The notes under the pieces: model-generated | Databases searched by the model: none | The model's input: only the letters and a program-made list of their open reading frames with translations | Told to the model about the DNA's origin: nothing | Program-made: the position numbers and the translations under genes | In this document: positions 52,043-64,000 of the stretch, one piece after another | Layout of the letters: each line of letters begins with the position of its first letter | Position numbering within the stretch: the stretch's first letter is position 1 | Origin: Hybos culiciformis | Taxonomy: Eukaryota > Arthropoda > Insecta > Diptera > Hybotidae | Assembly (NCBI GenBank): GCA_964007475.1 | Contig: OZ023273.1 | Location: 3,882,176 to 3,946,175, forward strand | Direction: 5' to 3' | DNA: 64,000 nucleotides

Positions 52043-52816
52043 ATGTAAATTAAACATGTAATAAAATGAATTTATTAATGCTTTCAAAAATAATTTTTTT
52101 ATTTACATTTATCTAACCCAATTTTTTTTTTTATAGAGAACAAATACTAGTAAACATTAAAATACAATTATAATAAAGGAAATATTTTGTTTATTTTTAA
52201 AAGCTTTATAAAAAAAATATTTTAAAAGCTATAAAGCTCTCTCGTTATAGCGTTATATTCTAAAAAAAATAAAAGCTTGGGGGTCTGATCTAATTTTGTT
52301 CAACTTTTTTTATTCGAATTTTTTGTATGGGACTAGTTCCTCTATTTATACTTCCTTTATGATATTATTACATTTTATATTAAATCACTGCCAGTAAAAC
52401 ATTTTTTTTTTTCGGTAATTTCATCCTTCAATAATTAATTTTTTTTTGTTATAATTTTTTTGACACATCAAATAAAACCAAAAACTTGACTTTCCTTTCA
52501 AAAAAGAAATCGTTCAACCATTAAACTCAACTTCCTTTATATGTACATAAACTTGAAAGAGGAAATTCAAAATACTACAGTGAAAGGATAAACTTTCTAG
52601 ATGTAAGTTATAGTAAGTTAAAATAAAAGCCATAATATTATATTTCAGAAATATTATTTTCAAATTTAAGAAGGTTTATAATTTTAACATAGTTAATAGC
52701 TTTAATACTAAATTTAAACTTTTTGAAATGAAAATAATTATTAGAAATTTTGGGTAGAAACATATGTTCATAGCGAAATCCAAACTTTATTTCTTAATTT
52801 ATTATTTTTTTTTCAG

Positions 52817-52865
52817 GTAAAAGAATACTCTTGAAGAAATTAGAAGAATTGGAGAAAAATCAAAG
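52817..52865 (+). CDS. Short internal exon, possibly exon 2 of the gene starting at 25711
   Basis: A strong acceptor (T-rich tract then CAG at 52814-52816) and a donor (AAAG/gtaatt) bound 49 bp. Only the frame that enters in phase 1 is open, giving KRILLKKLEELEKNQ, a charged heptad-like helix with Leu at regular spacing. The Asn-rich exon 25711-26017 ends in phase 1, so the join is allowed and would read TSG-KRILLKK. The exon leaves in phase 2 and the next exon is not identified. The pairing is inference; the exon could belong to another gene. Confidence 0.4.
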
Positions 52866-53847
52866 GTAATTAAATTATGTATCTTCTTTTTTTTTTGTAT
52901 TAATTTATGCAGCAAATTTTTACCACATGTTACTATATTATATTTTTGAACCACCAAGCAATTTTTTTCATATTTTTGAGGAATAATATCATTTTTCAAA
53001 GACAATATCTTAATATTTTAGTTAGACTAATTATTATTTTCTCGAAAGATGTTTTTAAATAAAATCTTAAAAAATTTATTTGAATACCTACATAACATTA
53101 GGTGGTCTTTACAGTGAGAAATTAAAATTACCATATGTTAACCACACTGCAGAATACTTAGTATATATATAATGAATAAATATGAATGAATTGCATAATT
53201 TTTGATAAATCAAATTCGAGTGACATATAATGGTCTTGCAATTTTTAAATTAGTAAATATTTACAATGATTGGCTTCATCTGCTAAAATTAAATTGGTTA
53301 TTCGAAATTTATGTTAACATGAAAATAGAATTGTATTTCAAACAATTTTAGTTTACAATTTAAATAATATTGTTAGACATCGTATAATGTGTCAACTGAC
53401 TTGATCAAATTAATTAATTAATTATAGATAATTTAAATAAATATGTAGTTAAAAAAAAATAAAAGATTCAAGACAGAAACTTTCTGTGAACATTTGAAGA
53501 ATGTAACAAAATATTAGATAGGTTTACTTTAATATAAATACAATGTCTTTTTTCTTCTTAATGAAAATGAAAGAATAAAAAATTTACCCGTCATTAAATG
53601 TCGAATTTTCATTTATTGGTGACGAATTAAACTTTGTTTTTTTTTTTTTTTAACATAAGTTCAATGATTGTTTATTGTTAAAAAAAAGGCACATAAACAT
53701 TTAATATTTAATTAAATTCATTTATTTAATATAAAAATAACAAATAACAAAATTTTTGCGATTTTCAGTTAAAAGCTGTATTTTTAATTATTCCTGCATC
53801 CAATTAAGACTTGCGTTTAAAAGTGTGAATTTTAATATTAATTAAAA

Positions 53848-54447
53848 ATGAATAAATTTATTGTTCTAATTTTATTCTGTATAGTTACGGTGAGTTGAAA
53901 ATGATTTTCTTAAACGATAACTAATGTTATAGGATAAAAATAAAATATCGTAATTTTTTTGTTTTGGTCATTTTTATTCAAAAAGCATCTCTTTAGTGTT
54001 TTGTTCACTTAATTCAAATATATTTCCCACATTCTGGAGAACAAAAATTTCACAGCAAGGTGATAAAAAAAATTCATAAAATAAAAATGATGAGACCAGA
54101 AAATTCGAATTATTTGTCGATATTAAAAATATATAGTCACATTTTTTCAGTTAACACATGCGGAAATGTGTACGAGTAGCAAAAATGGCAATATTAATGA
54201 TAATTTAAATAAGGATTCATATTGTTCTACGCCAATGGAAGAAAACATGTATACGGAAGATGGAAACAAAAATTTTAAGCCCAAATCTGCACTAATTACA
54301 TTTATCAGGAATATGCTTAATGGATTACAAAATAAAGGACCATTAAGGCATATAATGCCATCAATTAAGCTTATTTTTATAGCAATTCAGGAATATATAG
54401 TAAAGACTTGGAATACAATTCTCATGCCTTATATTATGGCGGACTAA
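53848..54447 (+). CDS. Small secreted protein of unknown function, 112 residues
   Basis: Two exons join in phase 0: 53848-53889 encodes the start of a signal peptide (MNKFIVLILFCIVT) and 54151-54447 completes it (LTHA) and the mature part. Cleavage is likely after Ala18. The mature protein of about 94 residues has two cysteines (Cys21 and Cys39) that could pair. An Asn/Asp/Lys-rich linker follows, then an amphipathic to hydrophobic C-terminal half (ALITFIRNMLNGLQ, SIKLIFIAIQEYIVKTW, ILMPYIM). The intron has a good donor (ACG/gtgagt) and acceptor (TTTTTTCAG). I recognise no family. The small size, leader split by an intron and short mature chain suit an insect effector, cuticular, antimicrobial or reproductive peptide, but none of these is shown. 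Confidence 0.62.
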
Positions 54448-57400
54448 TGATTTAAGTTTAACACATAAAATAGAAACATGAAACCTGTCAAAACATATTT
54501 AACATAACATTATTATACAAGATATATTAAATGTACTTAATAATATAAAAAATTATTATTTTGTTGAATTCTTTGTCTCAAATATTTTGAAATATTTTAG
54601 CAAATCTTGCCGCCGAAAAATTTTATTATTGTTCTTAAATTAAAAAAACCTTTAACATAATATATATGTATTGTGGATAATGAAATATTTTGGCGCTTTT
54701 TTTTTAGAAAGGAAACCTGTATGAGCTGCTAATGCCAATGTAAGTGTATTTATTGTTCCTAAAAATCTTTATATACTGAAAGAAGACATGAATACATTGA
54801 TGTCCACCTACAAAAATAAATATAATTTTTTTATTATATGGTTTATATATATATTATTTTTTATATGTGATATATTGAAAGTGGAAAATTTTTATCAGGT
54901 ATAAGAAGAAAATTAAAACTACTACATATAGTTGGACCTTATTTATTTCCATTTTTTTAAAGAAAAATTTCTTATTAGTTTTATATAATGATTAACTACA
55001 GATCTCTTACACACCTGATAAAAGTTTGGTAAATAAAATACAAAAATTAACACATTATATTTTTAAACTGTATACTTATAGGTATCAGAATATAGAAGGG
55101 AATAACTTCGGACAGAACCTTAGATTTAAAAATTTTTGAAATCAAATATCTATATATCAAATGAATATTAAGACAAAATAAACATTAGTGCAAACTTTAG
55201 AAAATCTCTGGAGTTAGGTCCAGGTAAAAAGTTATAATTGATTAAAAATGCATATTATCTTTCTGTTTGTGTGAACTCTTTAATTATAATCTGCAATTCA
55301 AATAAATAATCTTTAAAGGTACTAAGAAATTTAATAGATTAGCAAAAATCTTTGTCTCATGACAAAAAAAAAAGAGTTAAATCTTAAAAAAAAATTTAAA
55401 AATAATAATTTAATCTTCAAAATTATTCAGCTTAAAGGCTATATACTACTTGAAAAATCAACTTGAAAATTATAAAAACATAGCTATGATGATCCATCTT
55501 ATCACAGGTTTAGTTCGACTAATTTGTCTAGAAAAATATTACGGATTAAACAAATTTTTTTTAATTATTTTAAAGAAATCGGAATAAAACAATTACAATT
55601 TTGTGCATTAAAATTTTCAAAATAATAAGTTTTGTTAAAAAGAATACTTTTAAACTGCCCATGGTCGTTAAGAAGTACTTAAAAGAATTTAAGCAAGGGA
55701 TTTAAATTTTTTTTAAATATTTATATTATTGTCGTTTTGGAAATACCAATTTTTTCATAAATATTATTTTGTGTTTTAAGAAAAAAAAAAATAAAAACCC
55801 CTATATTATAGACCAAGGAAAAGTAAACTGTGCTATAAAGTGCTTCGGCGGAAACACACTCGATACAGACACAATTTCAGTGTCTTGAATTATTTTTTTT
55901 TAAGACTGTAGGACCGTTTTGTGTTATAATCCTAGAAGCAGTAAGTATAAACCTGGAAAACTTTTAGTAAATTTTGTTTTTATATTATTTATATTAATAT
56001 CCGAATTCTGAATACTCCTCCTTCGCTCATTAACTAGCTAATTTGTGTTAATTTTAAGATCTTCAAGAATGTGTTAAAATTGATTTATATTCACAAATTT
56101 ATGTTAATTTTATTTTTGAAATTCAATAGCTAGCATAAAATCAATATAACAAATAAAAAAAAATAAAAAAAAATGATTGTTTCTTCTTTCATCCATCATT
56201 ATCATCTATCAAAAATAATCAAAAAAAATTTGGCGCTAAAATTTAAAAAAAAATAAATTTTCCATTGAAAGATAAAAATTTATTCTTTTCGAAGAAGGAA
56301 TTTAAAAAAAAAAATAAAAATTGACAATAACTCGTGCCACCCACAACAATCGTTGTTAAAATAATCCTTTAGGTTTTCTATTGAATATATACATGTACAA
56401 TGTACATACATTATTTTCATTCATTTTTAAAATAATAATAATAAAATAGATTTTCTTAATGCTGCTGTTTCGATGAAAAGGATATTATTTTACGAATATT
56501 TGATTTTTTTCTTAAACTAGATAATATTCCCTTGAGAATTGGAAAATATGTGTACATGTATTTGGTTTCTAATAGGTTTAATCAATGTTTTATTTTTTAA
56601 GTAATTTTGCAAAAAGTAAGCAGACTATTAGTTCAAGTAACTTTTAATAAAGCTACGCTTTCGTAAGTTTTAAAAAAACAAATCAATTTTAAATTATTCA
56701 CTAAGATGACAATTGTGGCAATTACAATTCGCAATTAACTTTAAACAGCACTTCGAATCATAAATTTTGATGCAATTTTAAATTATTTATATCTTCTCAG
56801 CAAGATTTTTATGGTATAAAAGGGTTAATCGAAATCGCCATGATCTTCACAGTTCAAATAAATATTTTGAAAAGATCTAAAATTTATTTTATGTATATAA
56901 AAAAGAATTAATGATTTTTTAATTATTCTTTTAATTGCAATATAAAAATATAACTTTGATAGCATATAAATTCATGTACAATAATAAATCATTTGATTTA
57001 AGCATTTTTATTGCATTTTAATTTAACTGATCTTTCAAAAAGATTTTTACTATTGACCCGTTTTTAAATTTATATAAGAAAATCATTCTTAAAAGGAAAA
57101 TGAACATTATATTCTATTCATATCAAAATAATATTTGTTTCTTTTGAACCATAACACCCTTTTCTGTTTTTTTTTTTGCTTCATTATAAAGAAAATAATT
57201 CGCCTTCTTCATTATCACTGGAAAAAATTTCAATTCTCGCTTTGTTTTTTAACACTTTTGTTATTATGTATCTTTTTCTAAGCACAGAATCTTTTCTTTT
57301 AATCACAATGATTTAGTATCTTTTTATAGTTTTATTTATATAAAACCTTTGAAAAAAAAAGGTTATAAATTTTTTTTTTTTTACGAAGATATATGCAGAA

Positions 57401-60400
57401 ACTATTAATTAACATTTATAAAAAAAAATTGTAATCATAAATATCCCCTTTGGTAATAGGATGCTGTATAACATCCTTTTGATGCTTGCTCTTAATGAAT
57501 TTAATTGCATTTAAAAAAAAAAAAAACCAAAAACTTGTTTAATAAAAAAGAAAAACTGGAATTCATTGAATGGGCAATAAAATGCTACTACTCATTAGAA
57601 AAAAACTATGTATAACACTTATACTTAATCCTTTTATTTTGTTTTATTTTTTTGTGTAACAAAACAGTTGAATAAAAACTAAAGTCAAAAAATTAGAAAT
57701 GCAATCAAAATAAACTAGAAATTCTACTATAATTCTAGAGAGCAAAGGGCAAGTAAATATAAATATTTTTAATTAACGCGTATTTTTAGGAGCCTATTGC
57801 ATTCATCTTATGGGTACATATTGATGAAGCTATATAGAATGGCAACAAACTTTTTAGCAATTTTTAAGATAAAGTTTAAGATTTAGAGATTGTAGTCTTT
57901 AAAATGATTCTATTAAACTTAAATATAATTCATTATAAATATTATTATATTACAATTCAGTATCTTAAGACTAAATTTTATGTTTTTTTATCAATACGAA
58001 ATACTATACTAATATCTTACTTATGTCAAAATAAAATACTTATATAACAATAACTTCCGCTTTTTCTTTAGCTTCTCACGCCTAAACTTTATCTCTTTAG
58101 AAATTGTATAATTTGTTAAAATTTTCTCACGAAGTAAAACTATAATGTATAGTAAAATGTACTATTTATATAAAATACTCAATCACCACATATAAAAAAA
58201 TTTTAATTTCGCACAAATTTCTATAACATTCCAATCATAATTGTTAGTAAGTTGACAATTGAATTCAATGGCACGGCGCCACACACCTTAATTTTGAAAA
58301 ATAAAATTTTTAATAAAACAACATTAAATGAATGTTCAATAAAAAAAAATATATATTTATGAGTTCCGTAAAATTCCAATAAACTGACTGAATTAAAAAA
58401 TAAAAAATCATAGCAATTTTCTTTATTAAAAATTAATCCACCGAATGTCCTTAAAAATATCCTTATTTCTTGTTAAATAAAATCGAAAAAAAAAAAACAA
58501 CATATTTTTCAAATTGCTAATCTTCTGCGATAAAGAAAATTCCTAACATTTTAATACTTCAATTCAAAACAAATATTTGAGAAAGTTCTGAATATAATTC
58601 TCACATGACCCGTGTTATCCTTGTTATAAAAAGGATCAGATTATTTTGCAAAAAAACAAAAAAAAATCGAATAATTGGAATTTGTTTCATTGAATTTTGA
58701 AACTTCGTGGGCAAATTTAGTTTTACAAAATGTTTTTATATTTTTTTTTTTTAACAAAGTACTATGTACCTAATAAAAAAACCGACAAAATTCAAGTGAA
58801 TTTTAATTTCAATAAGAGGATGTTTCGGTTAATGTGTGGGAATCCTTTTTTTTTCAACATAAATTCTATTCTACTTTTATATTAATTTTATTTATTAAAA
58901 CATCTTTTAAGACAAATCTTAGAGTTGCTAGGTTTTATCTGTTAGCAGTTTCATAGCAGCAAATGGCATAAGAAAAATGCTTATTATTTGCAATTGTAAT
59001 TCTTAATATTGCAAGGGATCTTCATAATATCGGGACATTGATACGGACTTTGATCCATCATTATATGCCTTTAAAACTGACCAAAACATGAATTATATTC
59101 CTTCGCTCGTTTAATATTTTAATTTCGTTGTCGACATGGTAACCCTAATCACCTAATATCTGCTTTTAAAATATGTTGAATGTACGTGACTTAAAGAAAA
59201 CCTGTAGACGTTTTTTTTTTCTCTTGCTGTTTAGAAAATTATAGATTATTTTTAATTTATTTTTCTATTTATTTATTCATTAAAAAAATTTCAGATTTTA
59301 AATAATAATGTATTAATTTTGTTTGTTTTTTTTTTTTTTTTTTGCGCCAAGAAGATAATCTTTTTTCAATTTTAAAATTGTTATTATTTTAATGAAATAA
59401 AATATCCAAAGGATATTATTTCGGGAGGTCTTACTTGGCCTTAATAATACTATCAGAATTTCAATACGTGCTTATTATTTTCACTATTCAAAGTAATTCA
59501 TTCATAAAATTCGATTCTATTGAAGAGAAATAATTTATCTTAAAAAAATAATAAAATAGTTGTGTACAATTTCAGTGATTTCAGTTATAGAATTTTCAGG
59601 AATTTAATGAAAATCTACAATTTTCTATGTGTTCCATTCCTAAGCAATTTTAAGATTCTATATATCTGTTGATATTTTATACAATTCATTAGAATTTACT
59701 GAAAGGGAAACAACAACTCTCCAGGAAAGTGTATTCTTGCGCCAATAGAATCATACTTTTCATGTTAAATATAAAGAATTAAAATTTTTCAGAACATTAT
59801 GTGGTTTATTATATATATTTTCTATATGAAATCAGCTGGTTAGCTATAAGGTTCCATTGAATTTTGGCGCATTTTTTTTATTATTTAGGATATGTTTTTT
59901 CTGTCGTTAATTTTAGAATGGTACACTTCCTTGTTTCTTTAAATTGTCAAAGACACAGGTTTTTTTTTCTATTTTCAAAAAACTTGTTATTTTGATATGT
60001 ATGTATATAGAAAATTATCGAAGTTGAAGTATTAGTTATTTTAAAGAATTGAAGCCTTGAACAAAAAAGAAAATGTCAAAATTTTATGATCTTTTTAAAT
60101 TTGATTTCGGTAAAAAAACTCTTTTTTTTCTCCAAACCCTGTAATTATAGAGATATTTCTTTAAAATTTTCTGAATAATAAAAAACATAATAATGAACAC
60201 TAAAAACAAAATTCTAAGAGTAATAAGAATGAACAATATATAGTAAAAATCTCTTCTTTTTTTTATTGCAGTAATTTTTGGTATAAAAGTTAATTTCCAA
60301 CACACCTAGTGTGAACATATTTTGTTTATGTTTTTTGGTGCCTATGTGAGACATTTTTCTTCTAACCTAAATTCTAAGTATTTCTTTAGAATTTGGAACC

Positions 60401-60890
60401 AAGGAAATTATTAAAGAAATCTATAATCATATCCGGCCATATGATGATTTTTTTTATCCTGATTCCTGATAAAAAAATATCTGGTAATAGTAAAATTGAG
60501 ATTTATTTTCCATTAAAATTTATTAAATTTTATGTTTTATACTATACTTAATAGCATACTTTCAGTCATAACAATTCAGGATTCTTGTGATTGATTTGAA
60601 ATAGTGTGGCTAAATTTTAAATTATTTTTAACTATCAAAATGAGAAAAATAATTTAAATAATCATGTTGTATTATCAATTTTAAATTGCTAATAAGTGAT
60701 AAAAATAGGGCCATTAACCTTTGGACAGGTTTCTTACAATAATAGTCGGTTTTAATTTTTTCAAAATAATTAATATTTTCAACAAGTTGCATGTCGCCGT
60801 TTCTGATAAAACTATTGCAAATCAATTAACAAAATAATTTTGAGTTATTGATATTAAAAAAAATATTTCGATCCATCAAACCACCTTGAT
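54448..60890. other. AT-rich stretch with no supported gene
   Basis: A possible 32-bp microexon lies at 54708-54739 (acceptor TTTTTTTTTTAG, donor AAT/gtaagt; open only in phase 0, KGNLYELLMP), but its phase does not fit the exon at 52817. Apart from an orphan TATA/initiator-like pair near 56815, nothing else is seen. Confidence 0.4.
56815..56853 (+). promoter_or_regulatory. Orphan TATA/initiator-like pair
   Basis: TATAAAAG (56815-56822) is followed about 33 bp later by TTCACAGT, near the initiator consensus. No significant open frame follows, so this may be the promoter of a non-coding or spliced transcript, a dead promoter, or chance. Confidence 0.25.
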
Positions 60891-61312
60891 GCCTCAATCA
60901 TAGCTAATACTGCAAAGCAATTAAGAGCTACCTTAAAAACCGATTTTCTGCGTTATTTCTTAATTAATTTAAATAAAAATTATTAAAAACGGAAGATATT
61001 AATTTTATTGATTTTTTGTAAAAATAATTTATTAAAATTATTTCATAATTAATTAGAAAACTGAGTTTATTTTTTTTTTGCTCCTGAAAGAATTGACTAC
61101 ATCACAAAATAATTTTTTTGTTTCGTTTTCACTGCGTTTCTTTTGCATCGAAATTTGGTTTTGTGGCATTTTTCTGTCATAATCATATTATAGAAAAAAC
61201 AAAAGCAGTTGTTTGCAGTTGATTTTTTTTGCTTTCAGATAAAATTAGCTGTGAACAGGTTTCCGCAACATTCTTTCAAAAATTGCTTTGCGGTATTAGC
61301 TATGATCGAGGC
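60891..61312. mobile_element. Terminal-inverted-repeat element, 422 bp
   Basis: The left end GCCTCAATCATAGCTAATAC and the right end (reverse complement GCCTCGATCATAGCTAATAC) match over about 32 bp, continuing TGCAAAGCAATT / CGCAAAGCAATT. The interior is AT-rich with no transposase frame. The match extends a few bases outward (TTGAT / TTAAT), so the exact termini and target duplication are uncertain. Confidence 0.82.
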
Positions 61313-63168
61313 ATTAATAAGCTTCGTAATAATAATTCTTCTAATTAACTACAATTTTTGAGCTACAATAGTTTTATCGGTAAGCAGCGATAAACAGATT
61401 TTTATTTCGTTTGCGCTTTCTAACGCCTTTTTTATTTTTTTTATTTTATGATTCTGAAGTCAGATATATCTATATAGGATATTGTAATTCCAAGAGCACT
61501 TTTATACAAAAAGCACTCATGTTTTCTGTTTTTTTTTTTTTTATGTACGTACATCGTGCATGCATAAATATATCTGTTTTTATTCCTTTTGATTTGTTTT
61601 TTGTTGGTTTTTTTTTTTTTTTTTGCACAGTAAAAGATTCTAAATTACTTCTTGGATGAAGAAATGAATAAATTTAAAATACAAAGAAGTTAATTGGTTC
61701 GAAAGAATTACTAAATCAAAATTTATTTATTATATTTTAAATATAACCAGTTTGACCAGCTTCTGAAAATTAGTGATTAGTCATGTAACCACCAAGAGGA
61801 CGAAGCTTTTGGAGAATTTTTAGACATAAGCTCAATGTAAAAAGCTGAAACTACTTAGTACTACAATAATACCTTGCTAAGCTGACTTAGCTTCAAAATA
61901 ATGTTATATTTAAAATAAATTCAATCATTAAATCAACTTTATGTGTTACTGAAGATAATTTTAATTCGTTCAAGGACGTAAATTTACATTCCGTCTTTTC
62001 GGATGAATCCAAGGAATTTTTATTTTAGTTTTTTTTGCTAAAATATGCACGACTACCGTATAAAAAATCTGGATGTATACGTAAAAAACCTCCAATACTT
62101 TATGTCTCTCTTGAATGCATTATTTTCCCTTTAAACACTCTTTTCCAACAATTATACCTTTTGTCGGTGTTGATATGAAAATGTACAGGTTTAAAATGGG
62201 TTTCTTGGTAAGAGAAAAAATAACGGCATAAAAACGGTCAAATTTCTTTCTCACAATAAAAAAAAACCTAAGCACAATCTTATATTTTTGTATGCACTTA
62301 TGGTTTATGTTTTGAATACATACAATATGTGTAGAAGGAAAGAAACTGTGCGCGCGCCAAATTTTTAACAAATTTTATTTATTTTTCTTGTTTCAGATTA
62401 ATATTGACGATTATAATACCTATATATGTAGATATGTTGCTATTAAGAAAATTTTCATTAAAAACATTAATTTTATTTTTGAAAATTATGTAGACGTAAA
62501 AGTATATTAAGTTGCTTGATCAATTCTAATTTCACATATTTTTGAGTTGTTTTCTTGAATTTCAAAGAGTCCCTAACTAAAAAACGTTTTTAATGCAAAA
62601 CTCCATGAGCTCATCGGATTTATTCATTATTTCACTGTGCTTCTTAATATATGATGGGGTTCTTTAATTTACAAGAGATTTTAAAATGAACTTATTTATT
62701 TCAAGAATCTGATACGGATAATACCTACCAGATATTTCGTACTTAAAAAAGTTGTATGAAATTATTCCTCTGTGTATCCTATATTTCTCTGTGATATAGT
62801 TAAACTACGTTCAAGAAATCATCATGTATCTATGTATGTACTAATGCATCATACCTAAAAAGTGATTTTTATTATTTAAAAACGCAGCAATGAAATTAAT
62901 TAAATTTCTAATCACAAAAATTAGTACCAGTGTAATCTGTATTTGATGATTGTTCAGTAAGTTAAATTAATTATACTGAAATATTTCCCTATTGTATACA
63001 TAAAATATATAACAAGATTTACTATTCACAAAATCTGAAAAAATACATTTCGAGCATTTTCTATTTACATTCCAAATAATAAGTATAAGATTAAATATTA
63101 AATTTCTTATATATTAATTTTGGTTTACAATTCTATTCAGTTTTTCTTCAAAGTATAAAAAATAAGTT
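61313..63168. other. Intergenic stretch with no supported gene
   Basis: AT-rich sequence with T runs and short open frames; no recognisable feature. It is downstream of the FA-domain gene at the right edge and should hold that gene's 3' untranslated region. Confidence 0.45.
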
Positions 63169-64000
63169 TTATTGGATTCGAACATCTATATTTGAGCACA
63201 GTTGATCTGAAAAGAATATTTTTAATTAATGACGTTCTTAAATTTATATTTATCTTATATTTACCTTCAAATATCCAAACTCCACTTGCTCCATTGTTTG
63301 TTCGAATTCCAATTAAATCTTTATCAAAATTATTTATTTCATTTTCAAAATGTAAGTAATTTCTAGTATCATTACTCCGTCCAACATCTAAATTTTTACC
63401 TTCCCAATTTATCCAAAAACCTCTGAATTCATTAGAACTAAGTATTCCAGGTGTTTCAAGTTCTTTCATTATATTCGAATTTTTAATAATTGCTGATTTT
63501 GTGTTAAACCACCCACCCAATATAATTTCCAAATTTTCAGATGATTTAGAATTTTTTAGTATGATATTGACATTACTTGGAGCCAATACTTTAAATTTAA
63601 AACAATTATTATTGGGATTTAGTTTATGAAATTGATAATTTTCACTGTTTGCTGTATTAAAAATCGTCAATTTGTCTGAAAAGTCTCTGGGTTCTAAACT
63701 AATTGTATTTTTTTCCGAGTCCATAAACAATTCATTTCTCTTAAAATGCAAAATATTTAAAAATTTATAAAAAGTGTTCTGAATTTTATGTATTGCATGA
63801 TAATCGTTATAACTAGCTACAGCTAGTGCGTCACTTGTGTCTGCCATAATTTCTTCGTGAACCAATCTTGCCTTTTGATAGTCCTCTAACAATTCATTTA
63901 AACAATATTCAATTACTTCTTTTGTGCTATTTTTCGTATTGAAATTTTCAAAATTATAATTAATTTGTTTCAATAATTCTCGTTGAGATTTTATTTTTCC
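63169..64000 (-). CDS. Protein with farnesoic acid O-methyltransferase-type (FA) domain, 5' partial
   Basis: The minus-strand frame is open from the window edge, so the N-terminus lies to the right; the apparent start near 63973 is an in-frame TTG, not an ATG. The exon ends at 63265 (GAAG/gtaaat, phase 1) and joins 63206-63169, which adds QLCSNIDVRIQ and a stop. The C-terminal two-thirds match the domain named after crustacean farnesoic acid O-methyltransferase: FKFKVLAPSNVNIIL, ILGGWFNTKSAIIKN, GILSSNEFRGFWINW, DVGRS, and NNGASGVWIFE. This is a beta-sandwich, probably ligand-binding, domain found in many arthropod secreted proteins. Enzymatic activity is not established for most members, so no methyltransferase role is claimed. 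The upstream part (about 100 residues) is helical and may be a coiled region. Confidence 0.8.

Noticed and set aside
54708..54739. 32-bp microexon as the next exon after 52817-52865
   Set aside because: It is open only in phase 0, while the upstream exon leaves in phase 2; joining them gives an immediate stop.
32081..62361. Scattered TTTGGCGC words (near 32081, 54689, 56229, 59863, 62350) resembling E2F sites
   Set aside because: They are far from any supported promoter and cannot be separated from chance or repeat content without genome-wide counts.

Overview
The window is AT-rich eukaryotic nuclear DNA, most likely from an insect. Its genes have GT-AG introns ranging from about 60 bp to many kb. 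It holds recognisable animal gene families, a single-exon trypsin with a TATA/initiator promoter, many short inverted-repeat DNA transposons, a LINE remnant, and scattered GTAGGTACCTAC-type simple sequence. I cannot name the order or species. There is no sign of bacterial operons, CRISPR arrays or rRNA. All exon models come from reading frame, splice consensus and phase compatibility alone.

Layout, left to right. (1) 0.5-12.7 kb, minus strand: most of a RUFY-family gene (RUN domain plus coiled coil; the FYVE end lies beyond the left edge). It has two possible first coding exons and two alternative 3' routes. (2) 4.6-7.1 kb, plus strand: an unrecognised 667-residue single-pass membrane protein nested antisense in a RUFY intron. 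(3) 12.7-19 kb: intergenic, with a palindrome-motif cluster and a G-rich tract. (4) 19.1-21.0 kb, plus: a complete six-exon ZIP13-type metal transporter. (5) 21-28 kb: a possible untranslated first exon, the first coding exon of an unknown gene, and at least five inverted-repeat elements, including two 219-bp copies fused head to head. (6) 34.5-35.3 kb, minus: a secreted Cys-rich protein in three exons. (7) 40-46 kb: a tRNA-like SINE trace, two terminal-inverted-repeat elements (one hAT-like with a perfect 8-bp target duplication), the trypsin, and a LINE 3' end. (8) 52.8 kb: a short exon whose phase fits the exon at 25.7 kb; if they are joined, regions 6-7 lie inside a 27-kb intron. (9) 53.8-54.4 kb, plus: a 112-residue small secreted protein. 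(10) 63.2-64.0 kb, minus: the C-terminal part of a protein with a farnesoic acid O-methyltransferase-type domain, running off the right edge.

The genes do not form a pathway. RUFY (endosome/lysosome positioning) and ZIP13 (metal supply to the secretory pathway) are conserved cell-biology genes. The trypsin, the two secreted proteins and the FA-domain protein look like accessory genes between transposon debris.
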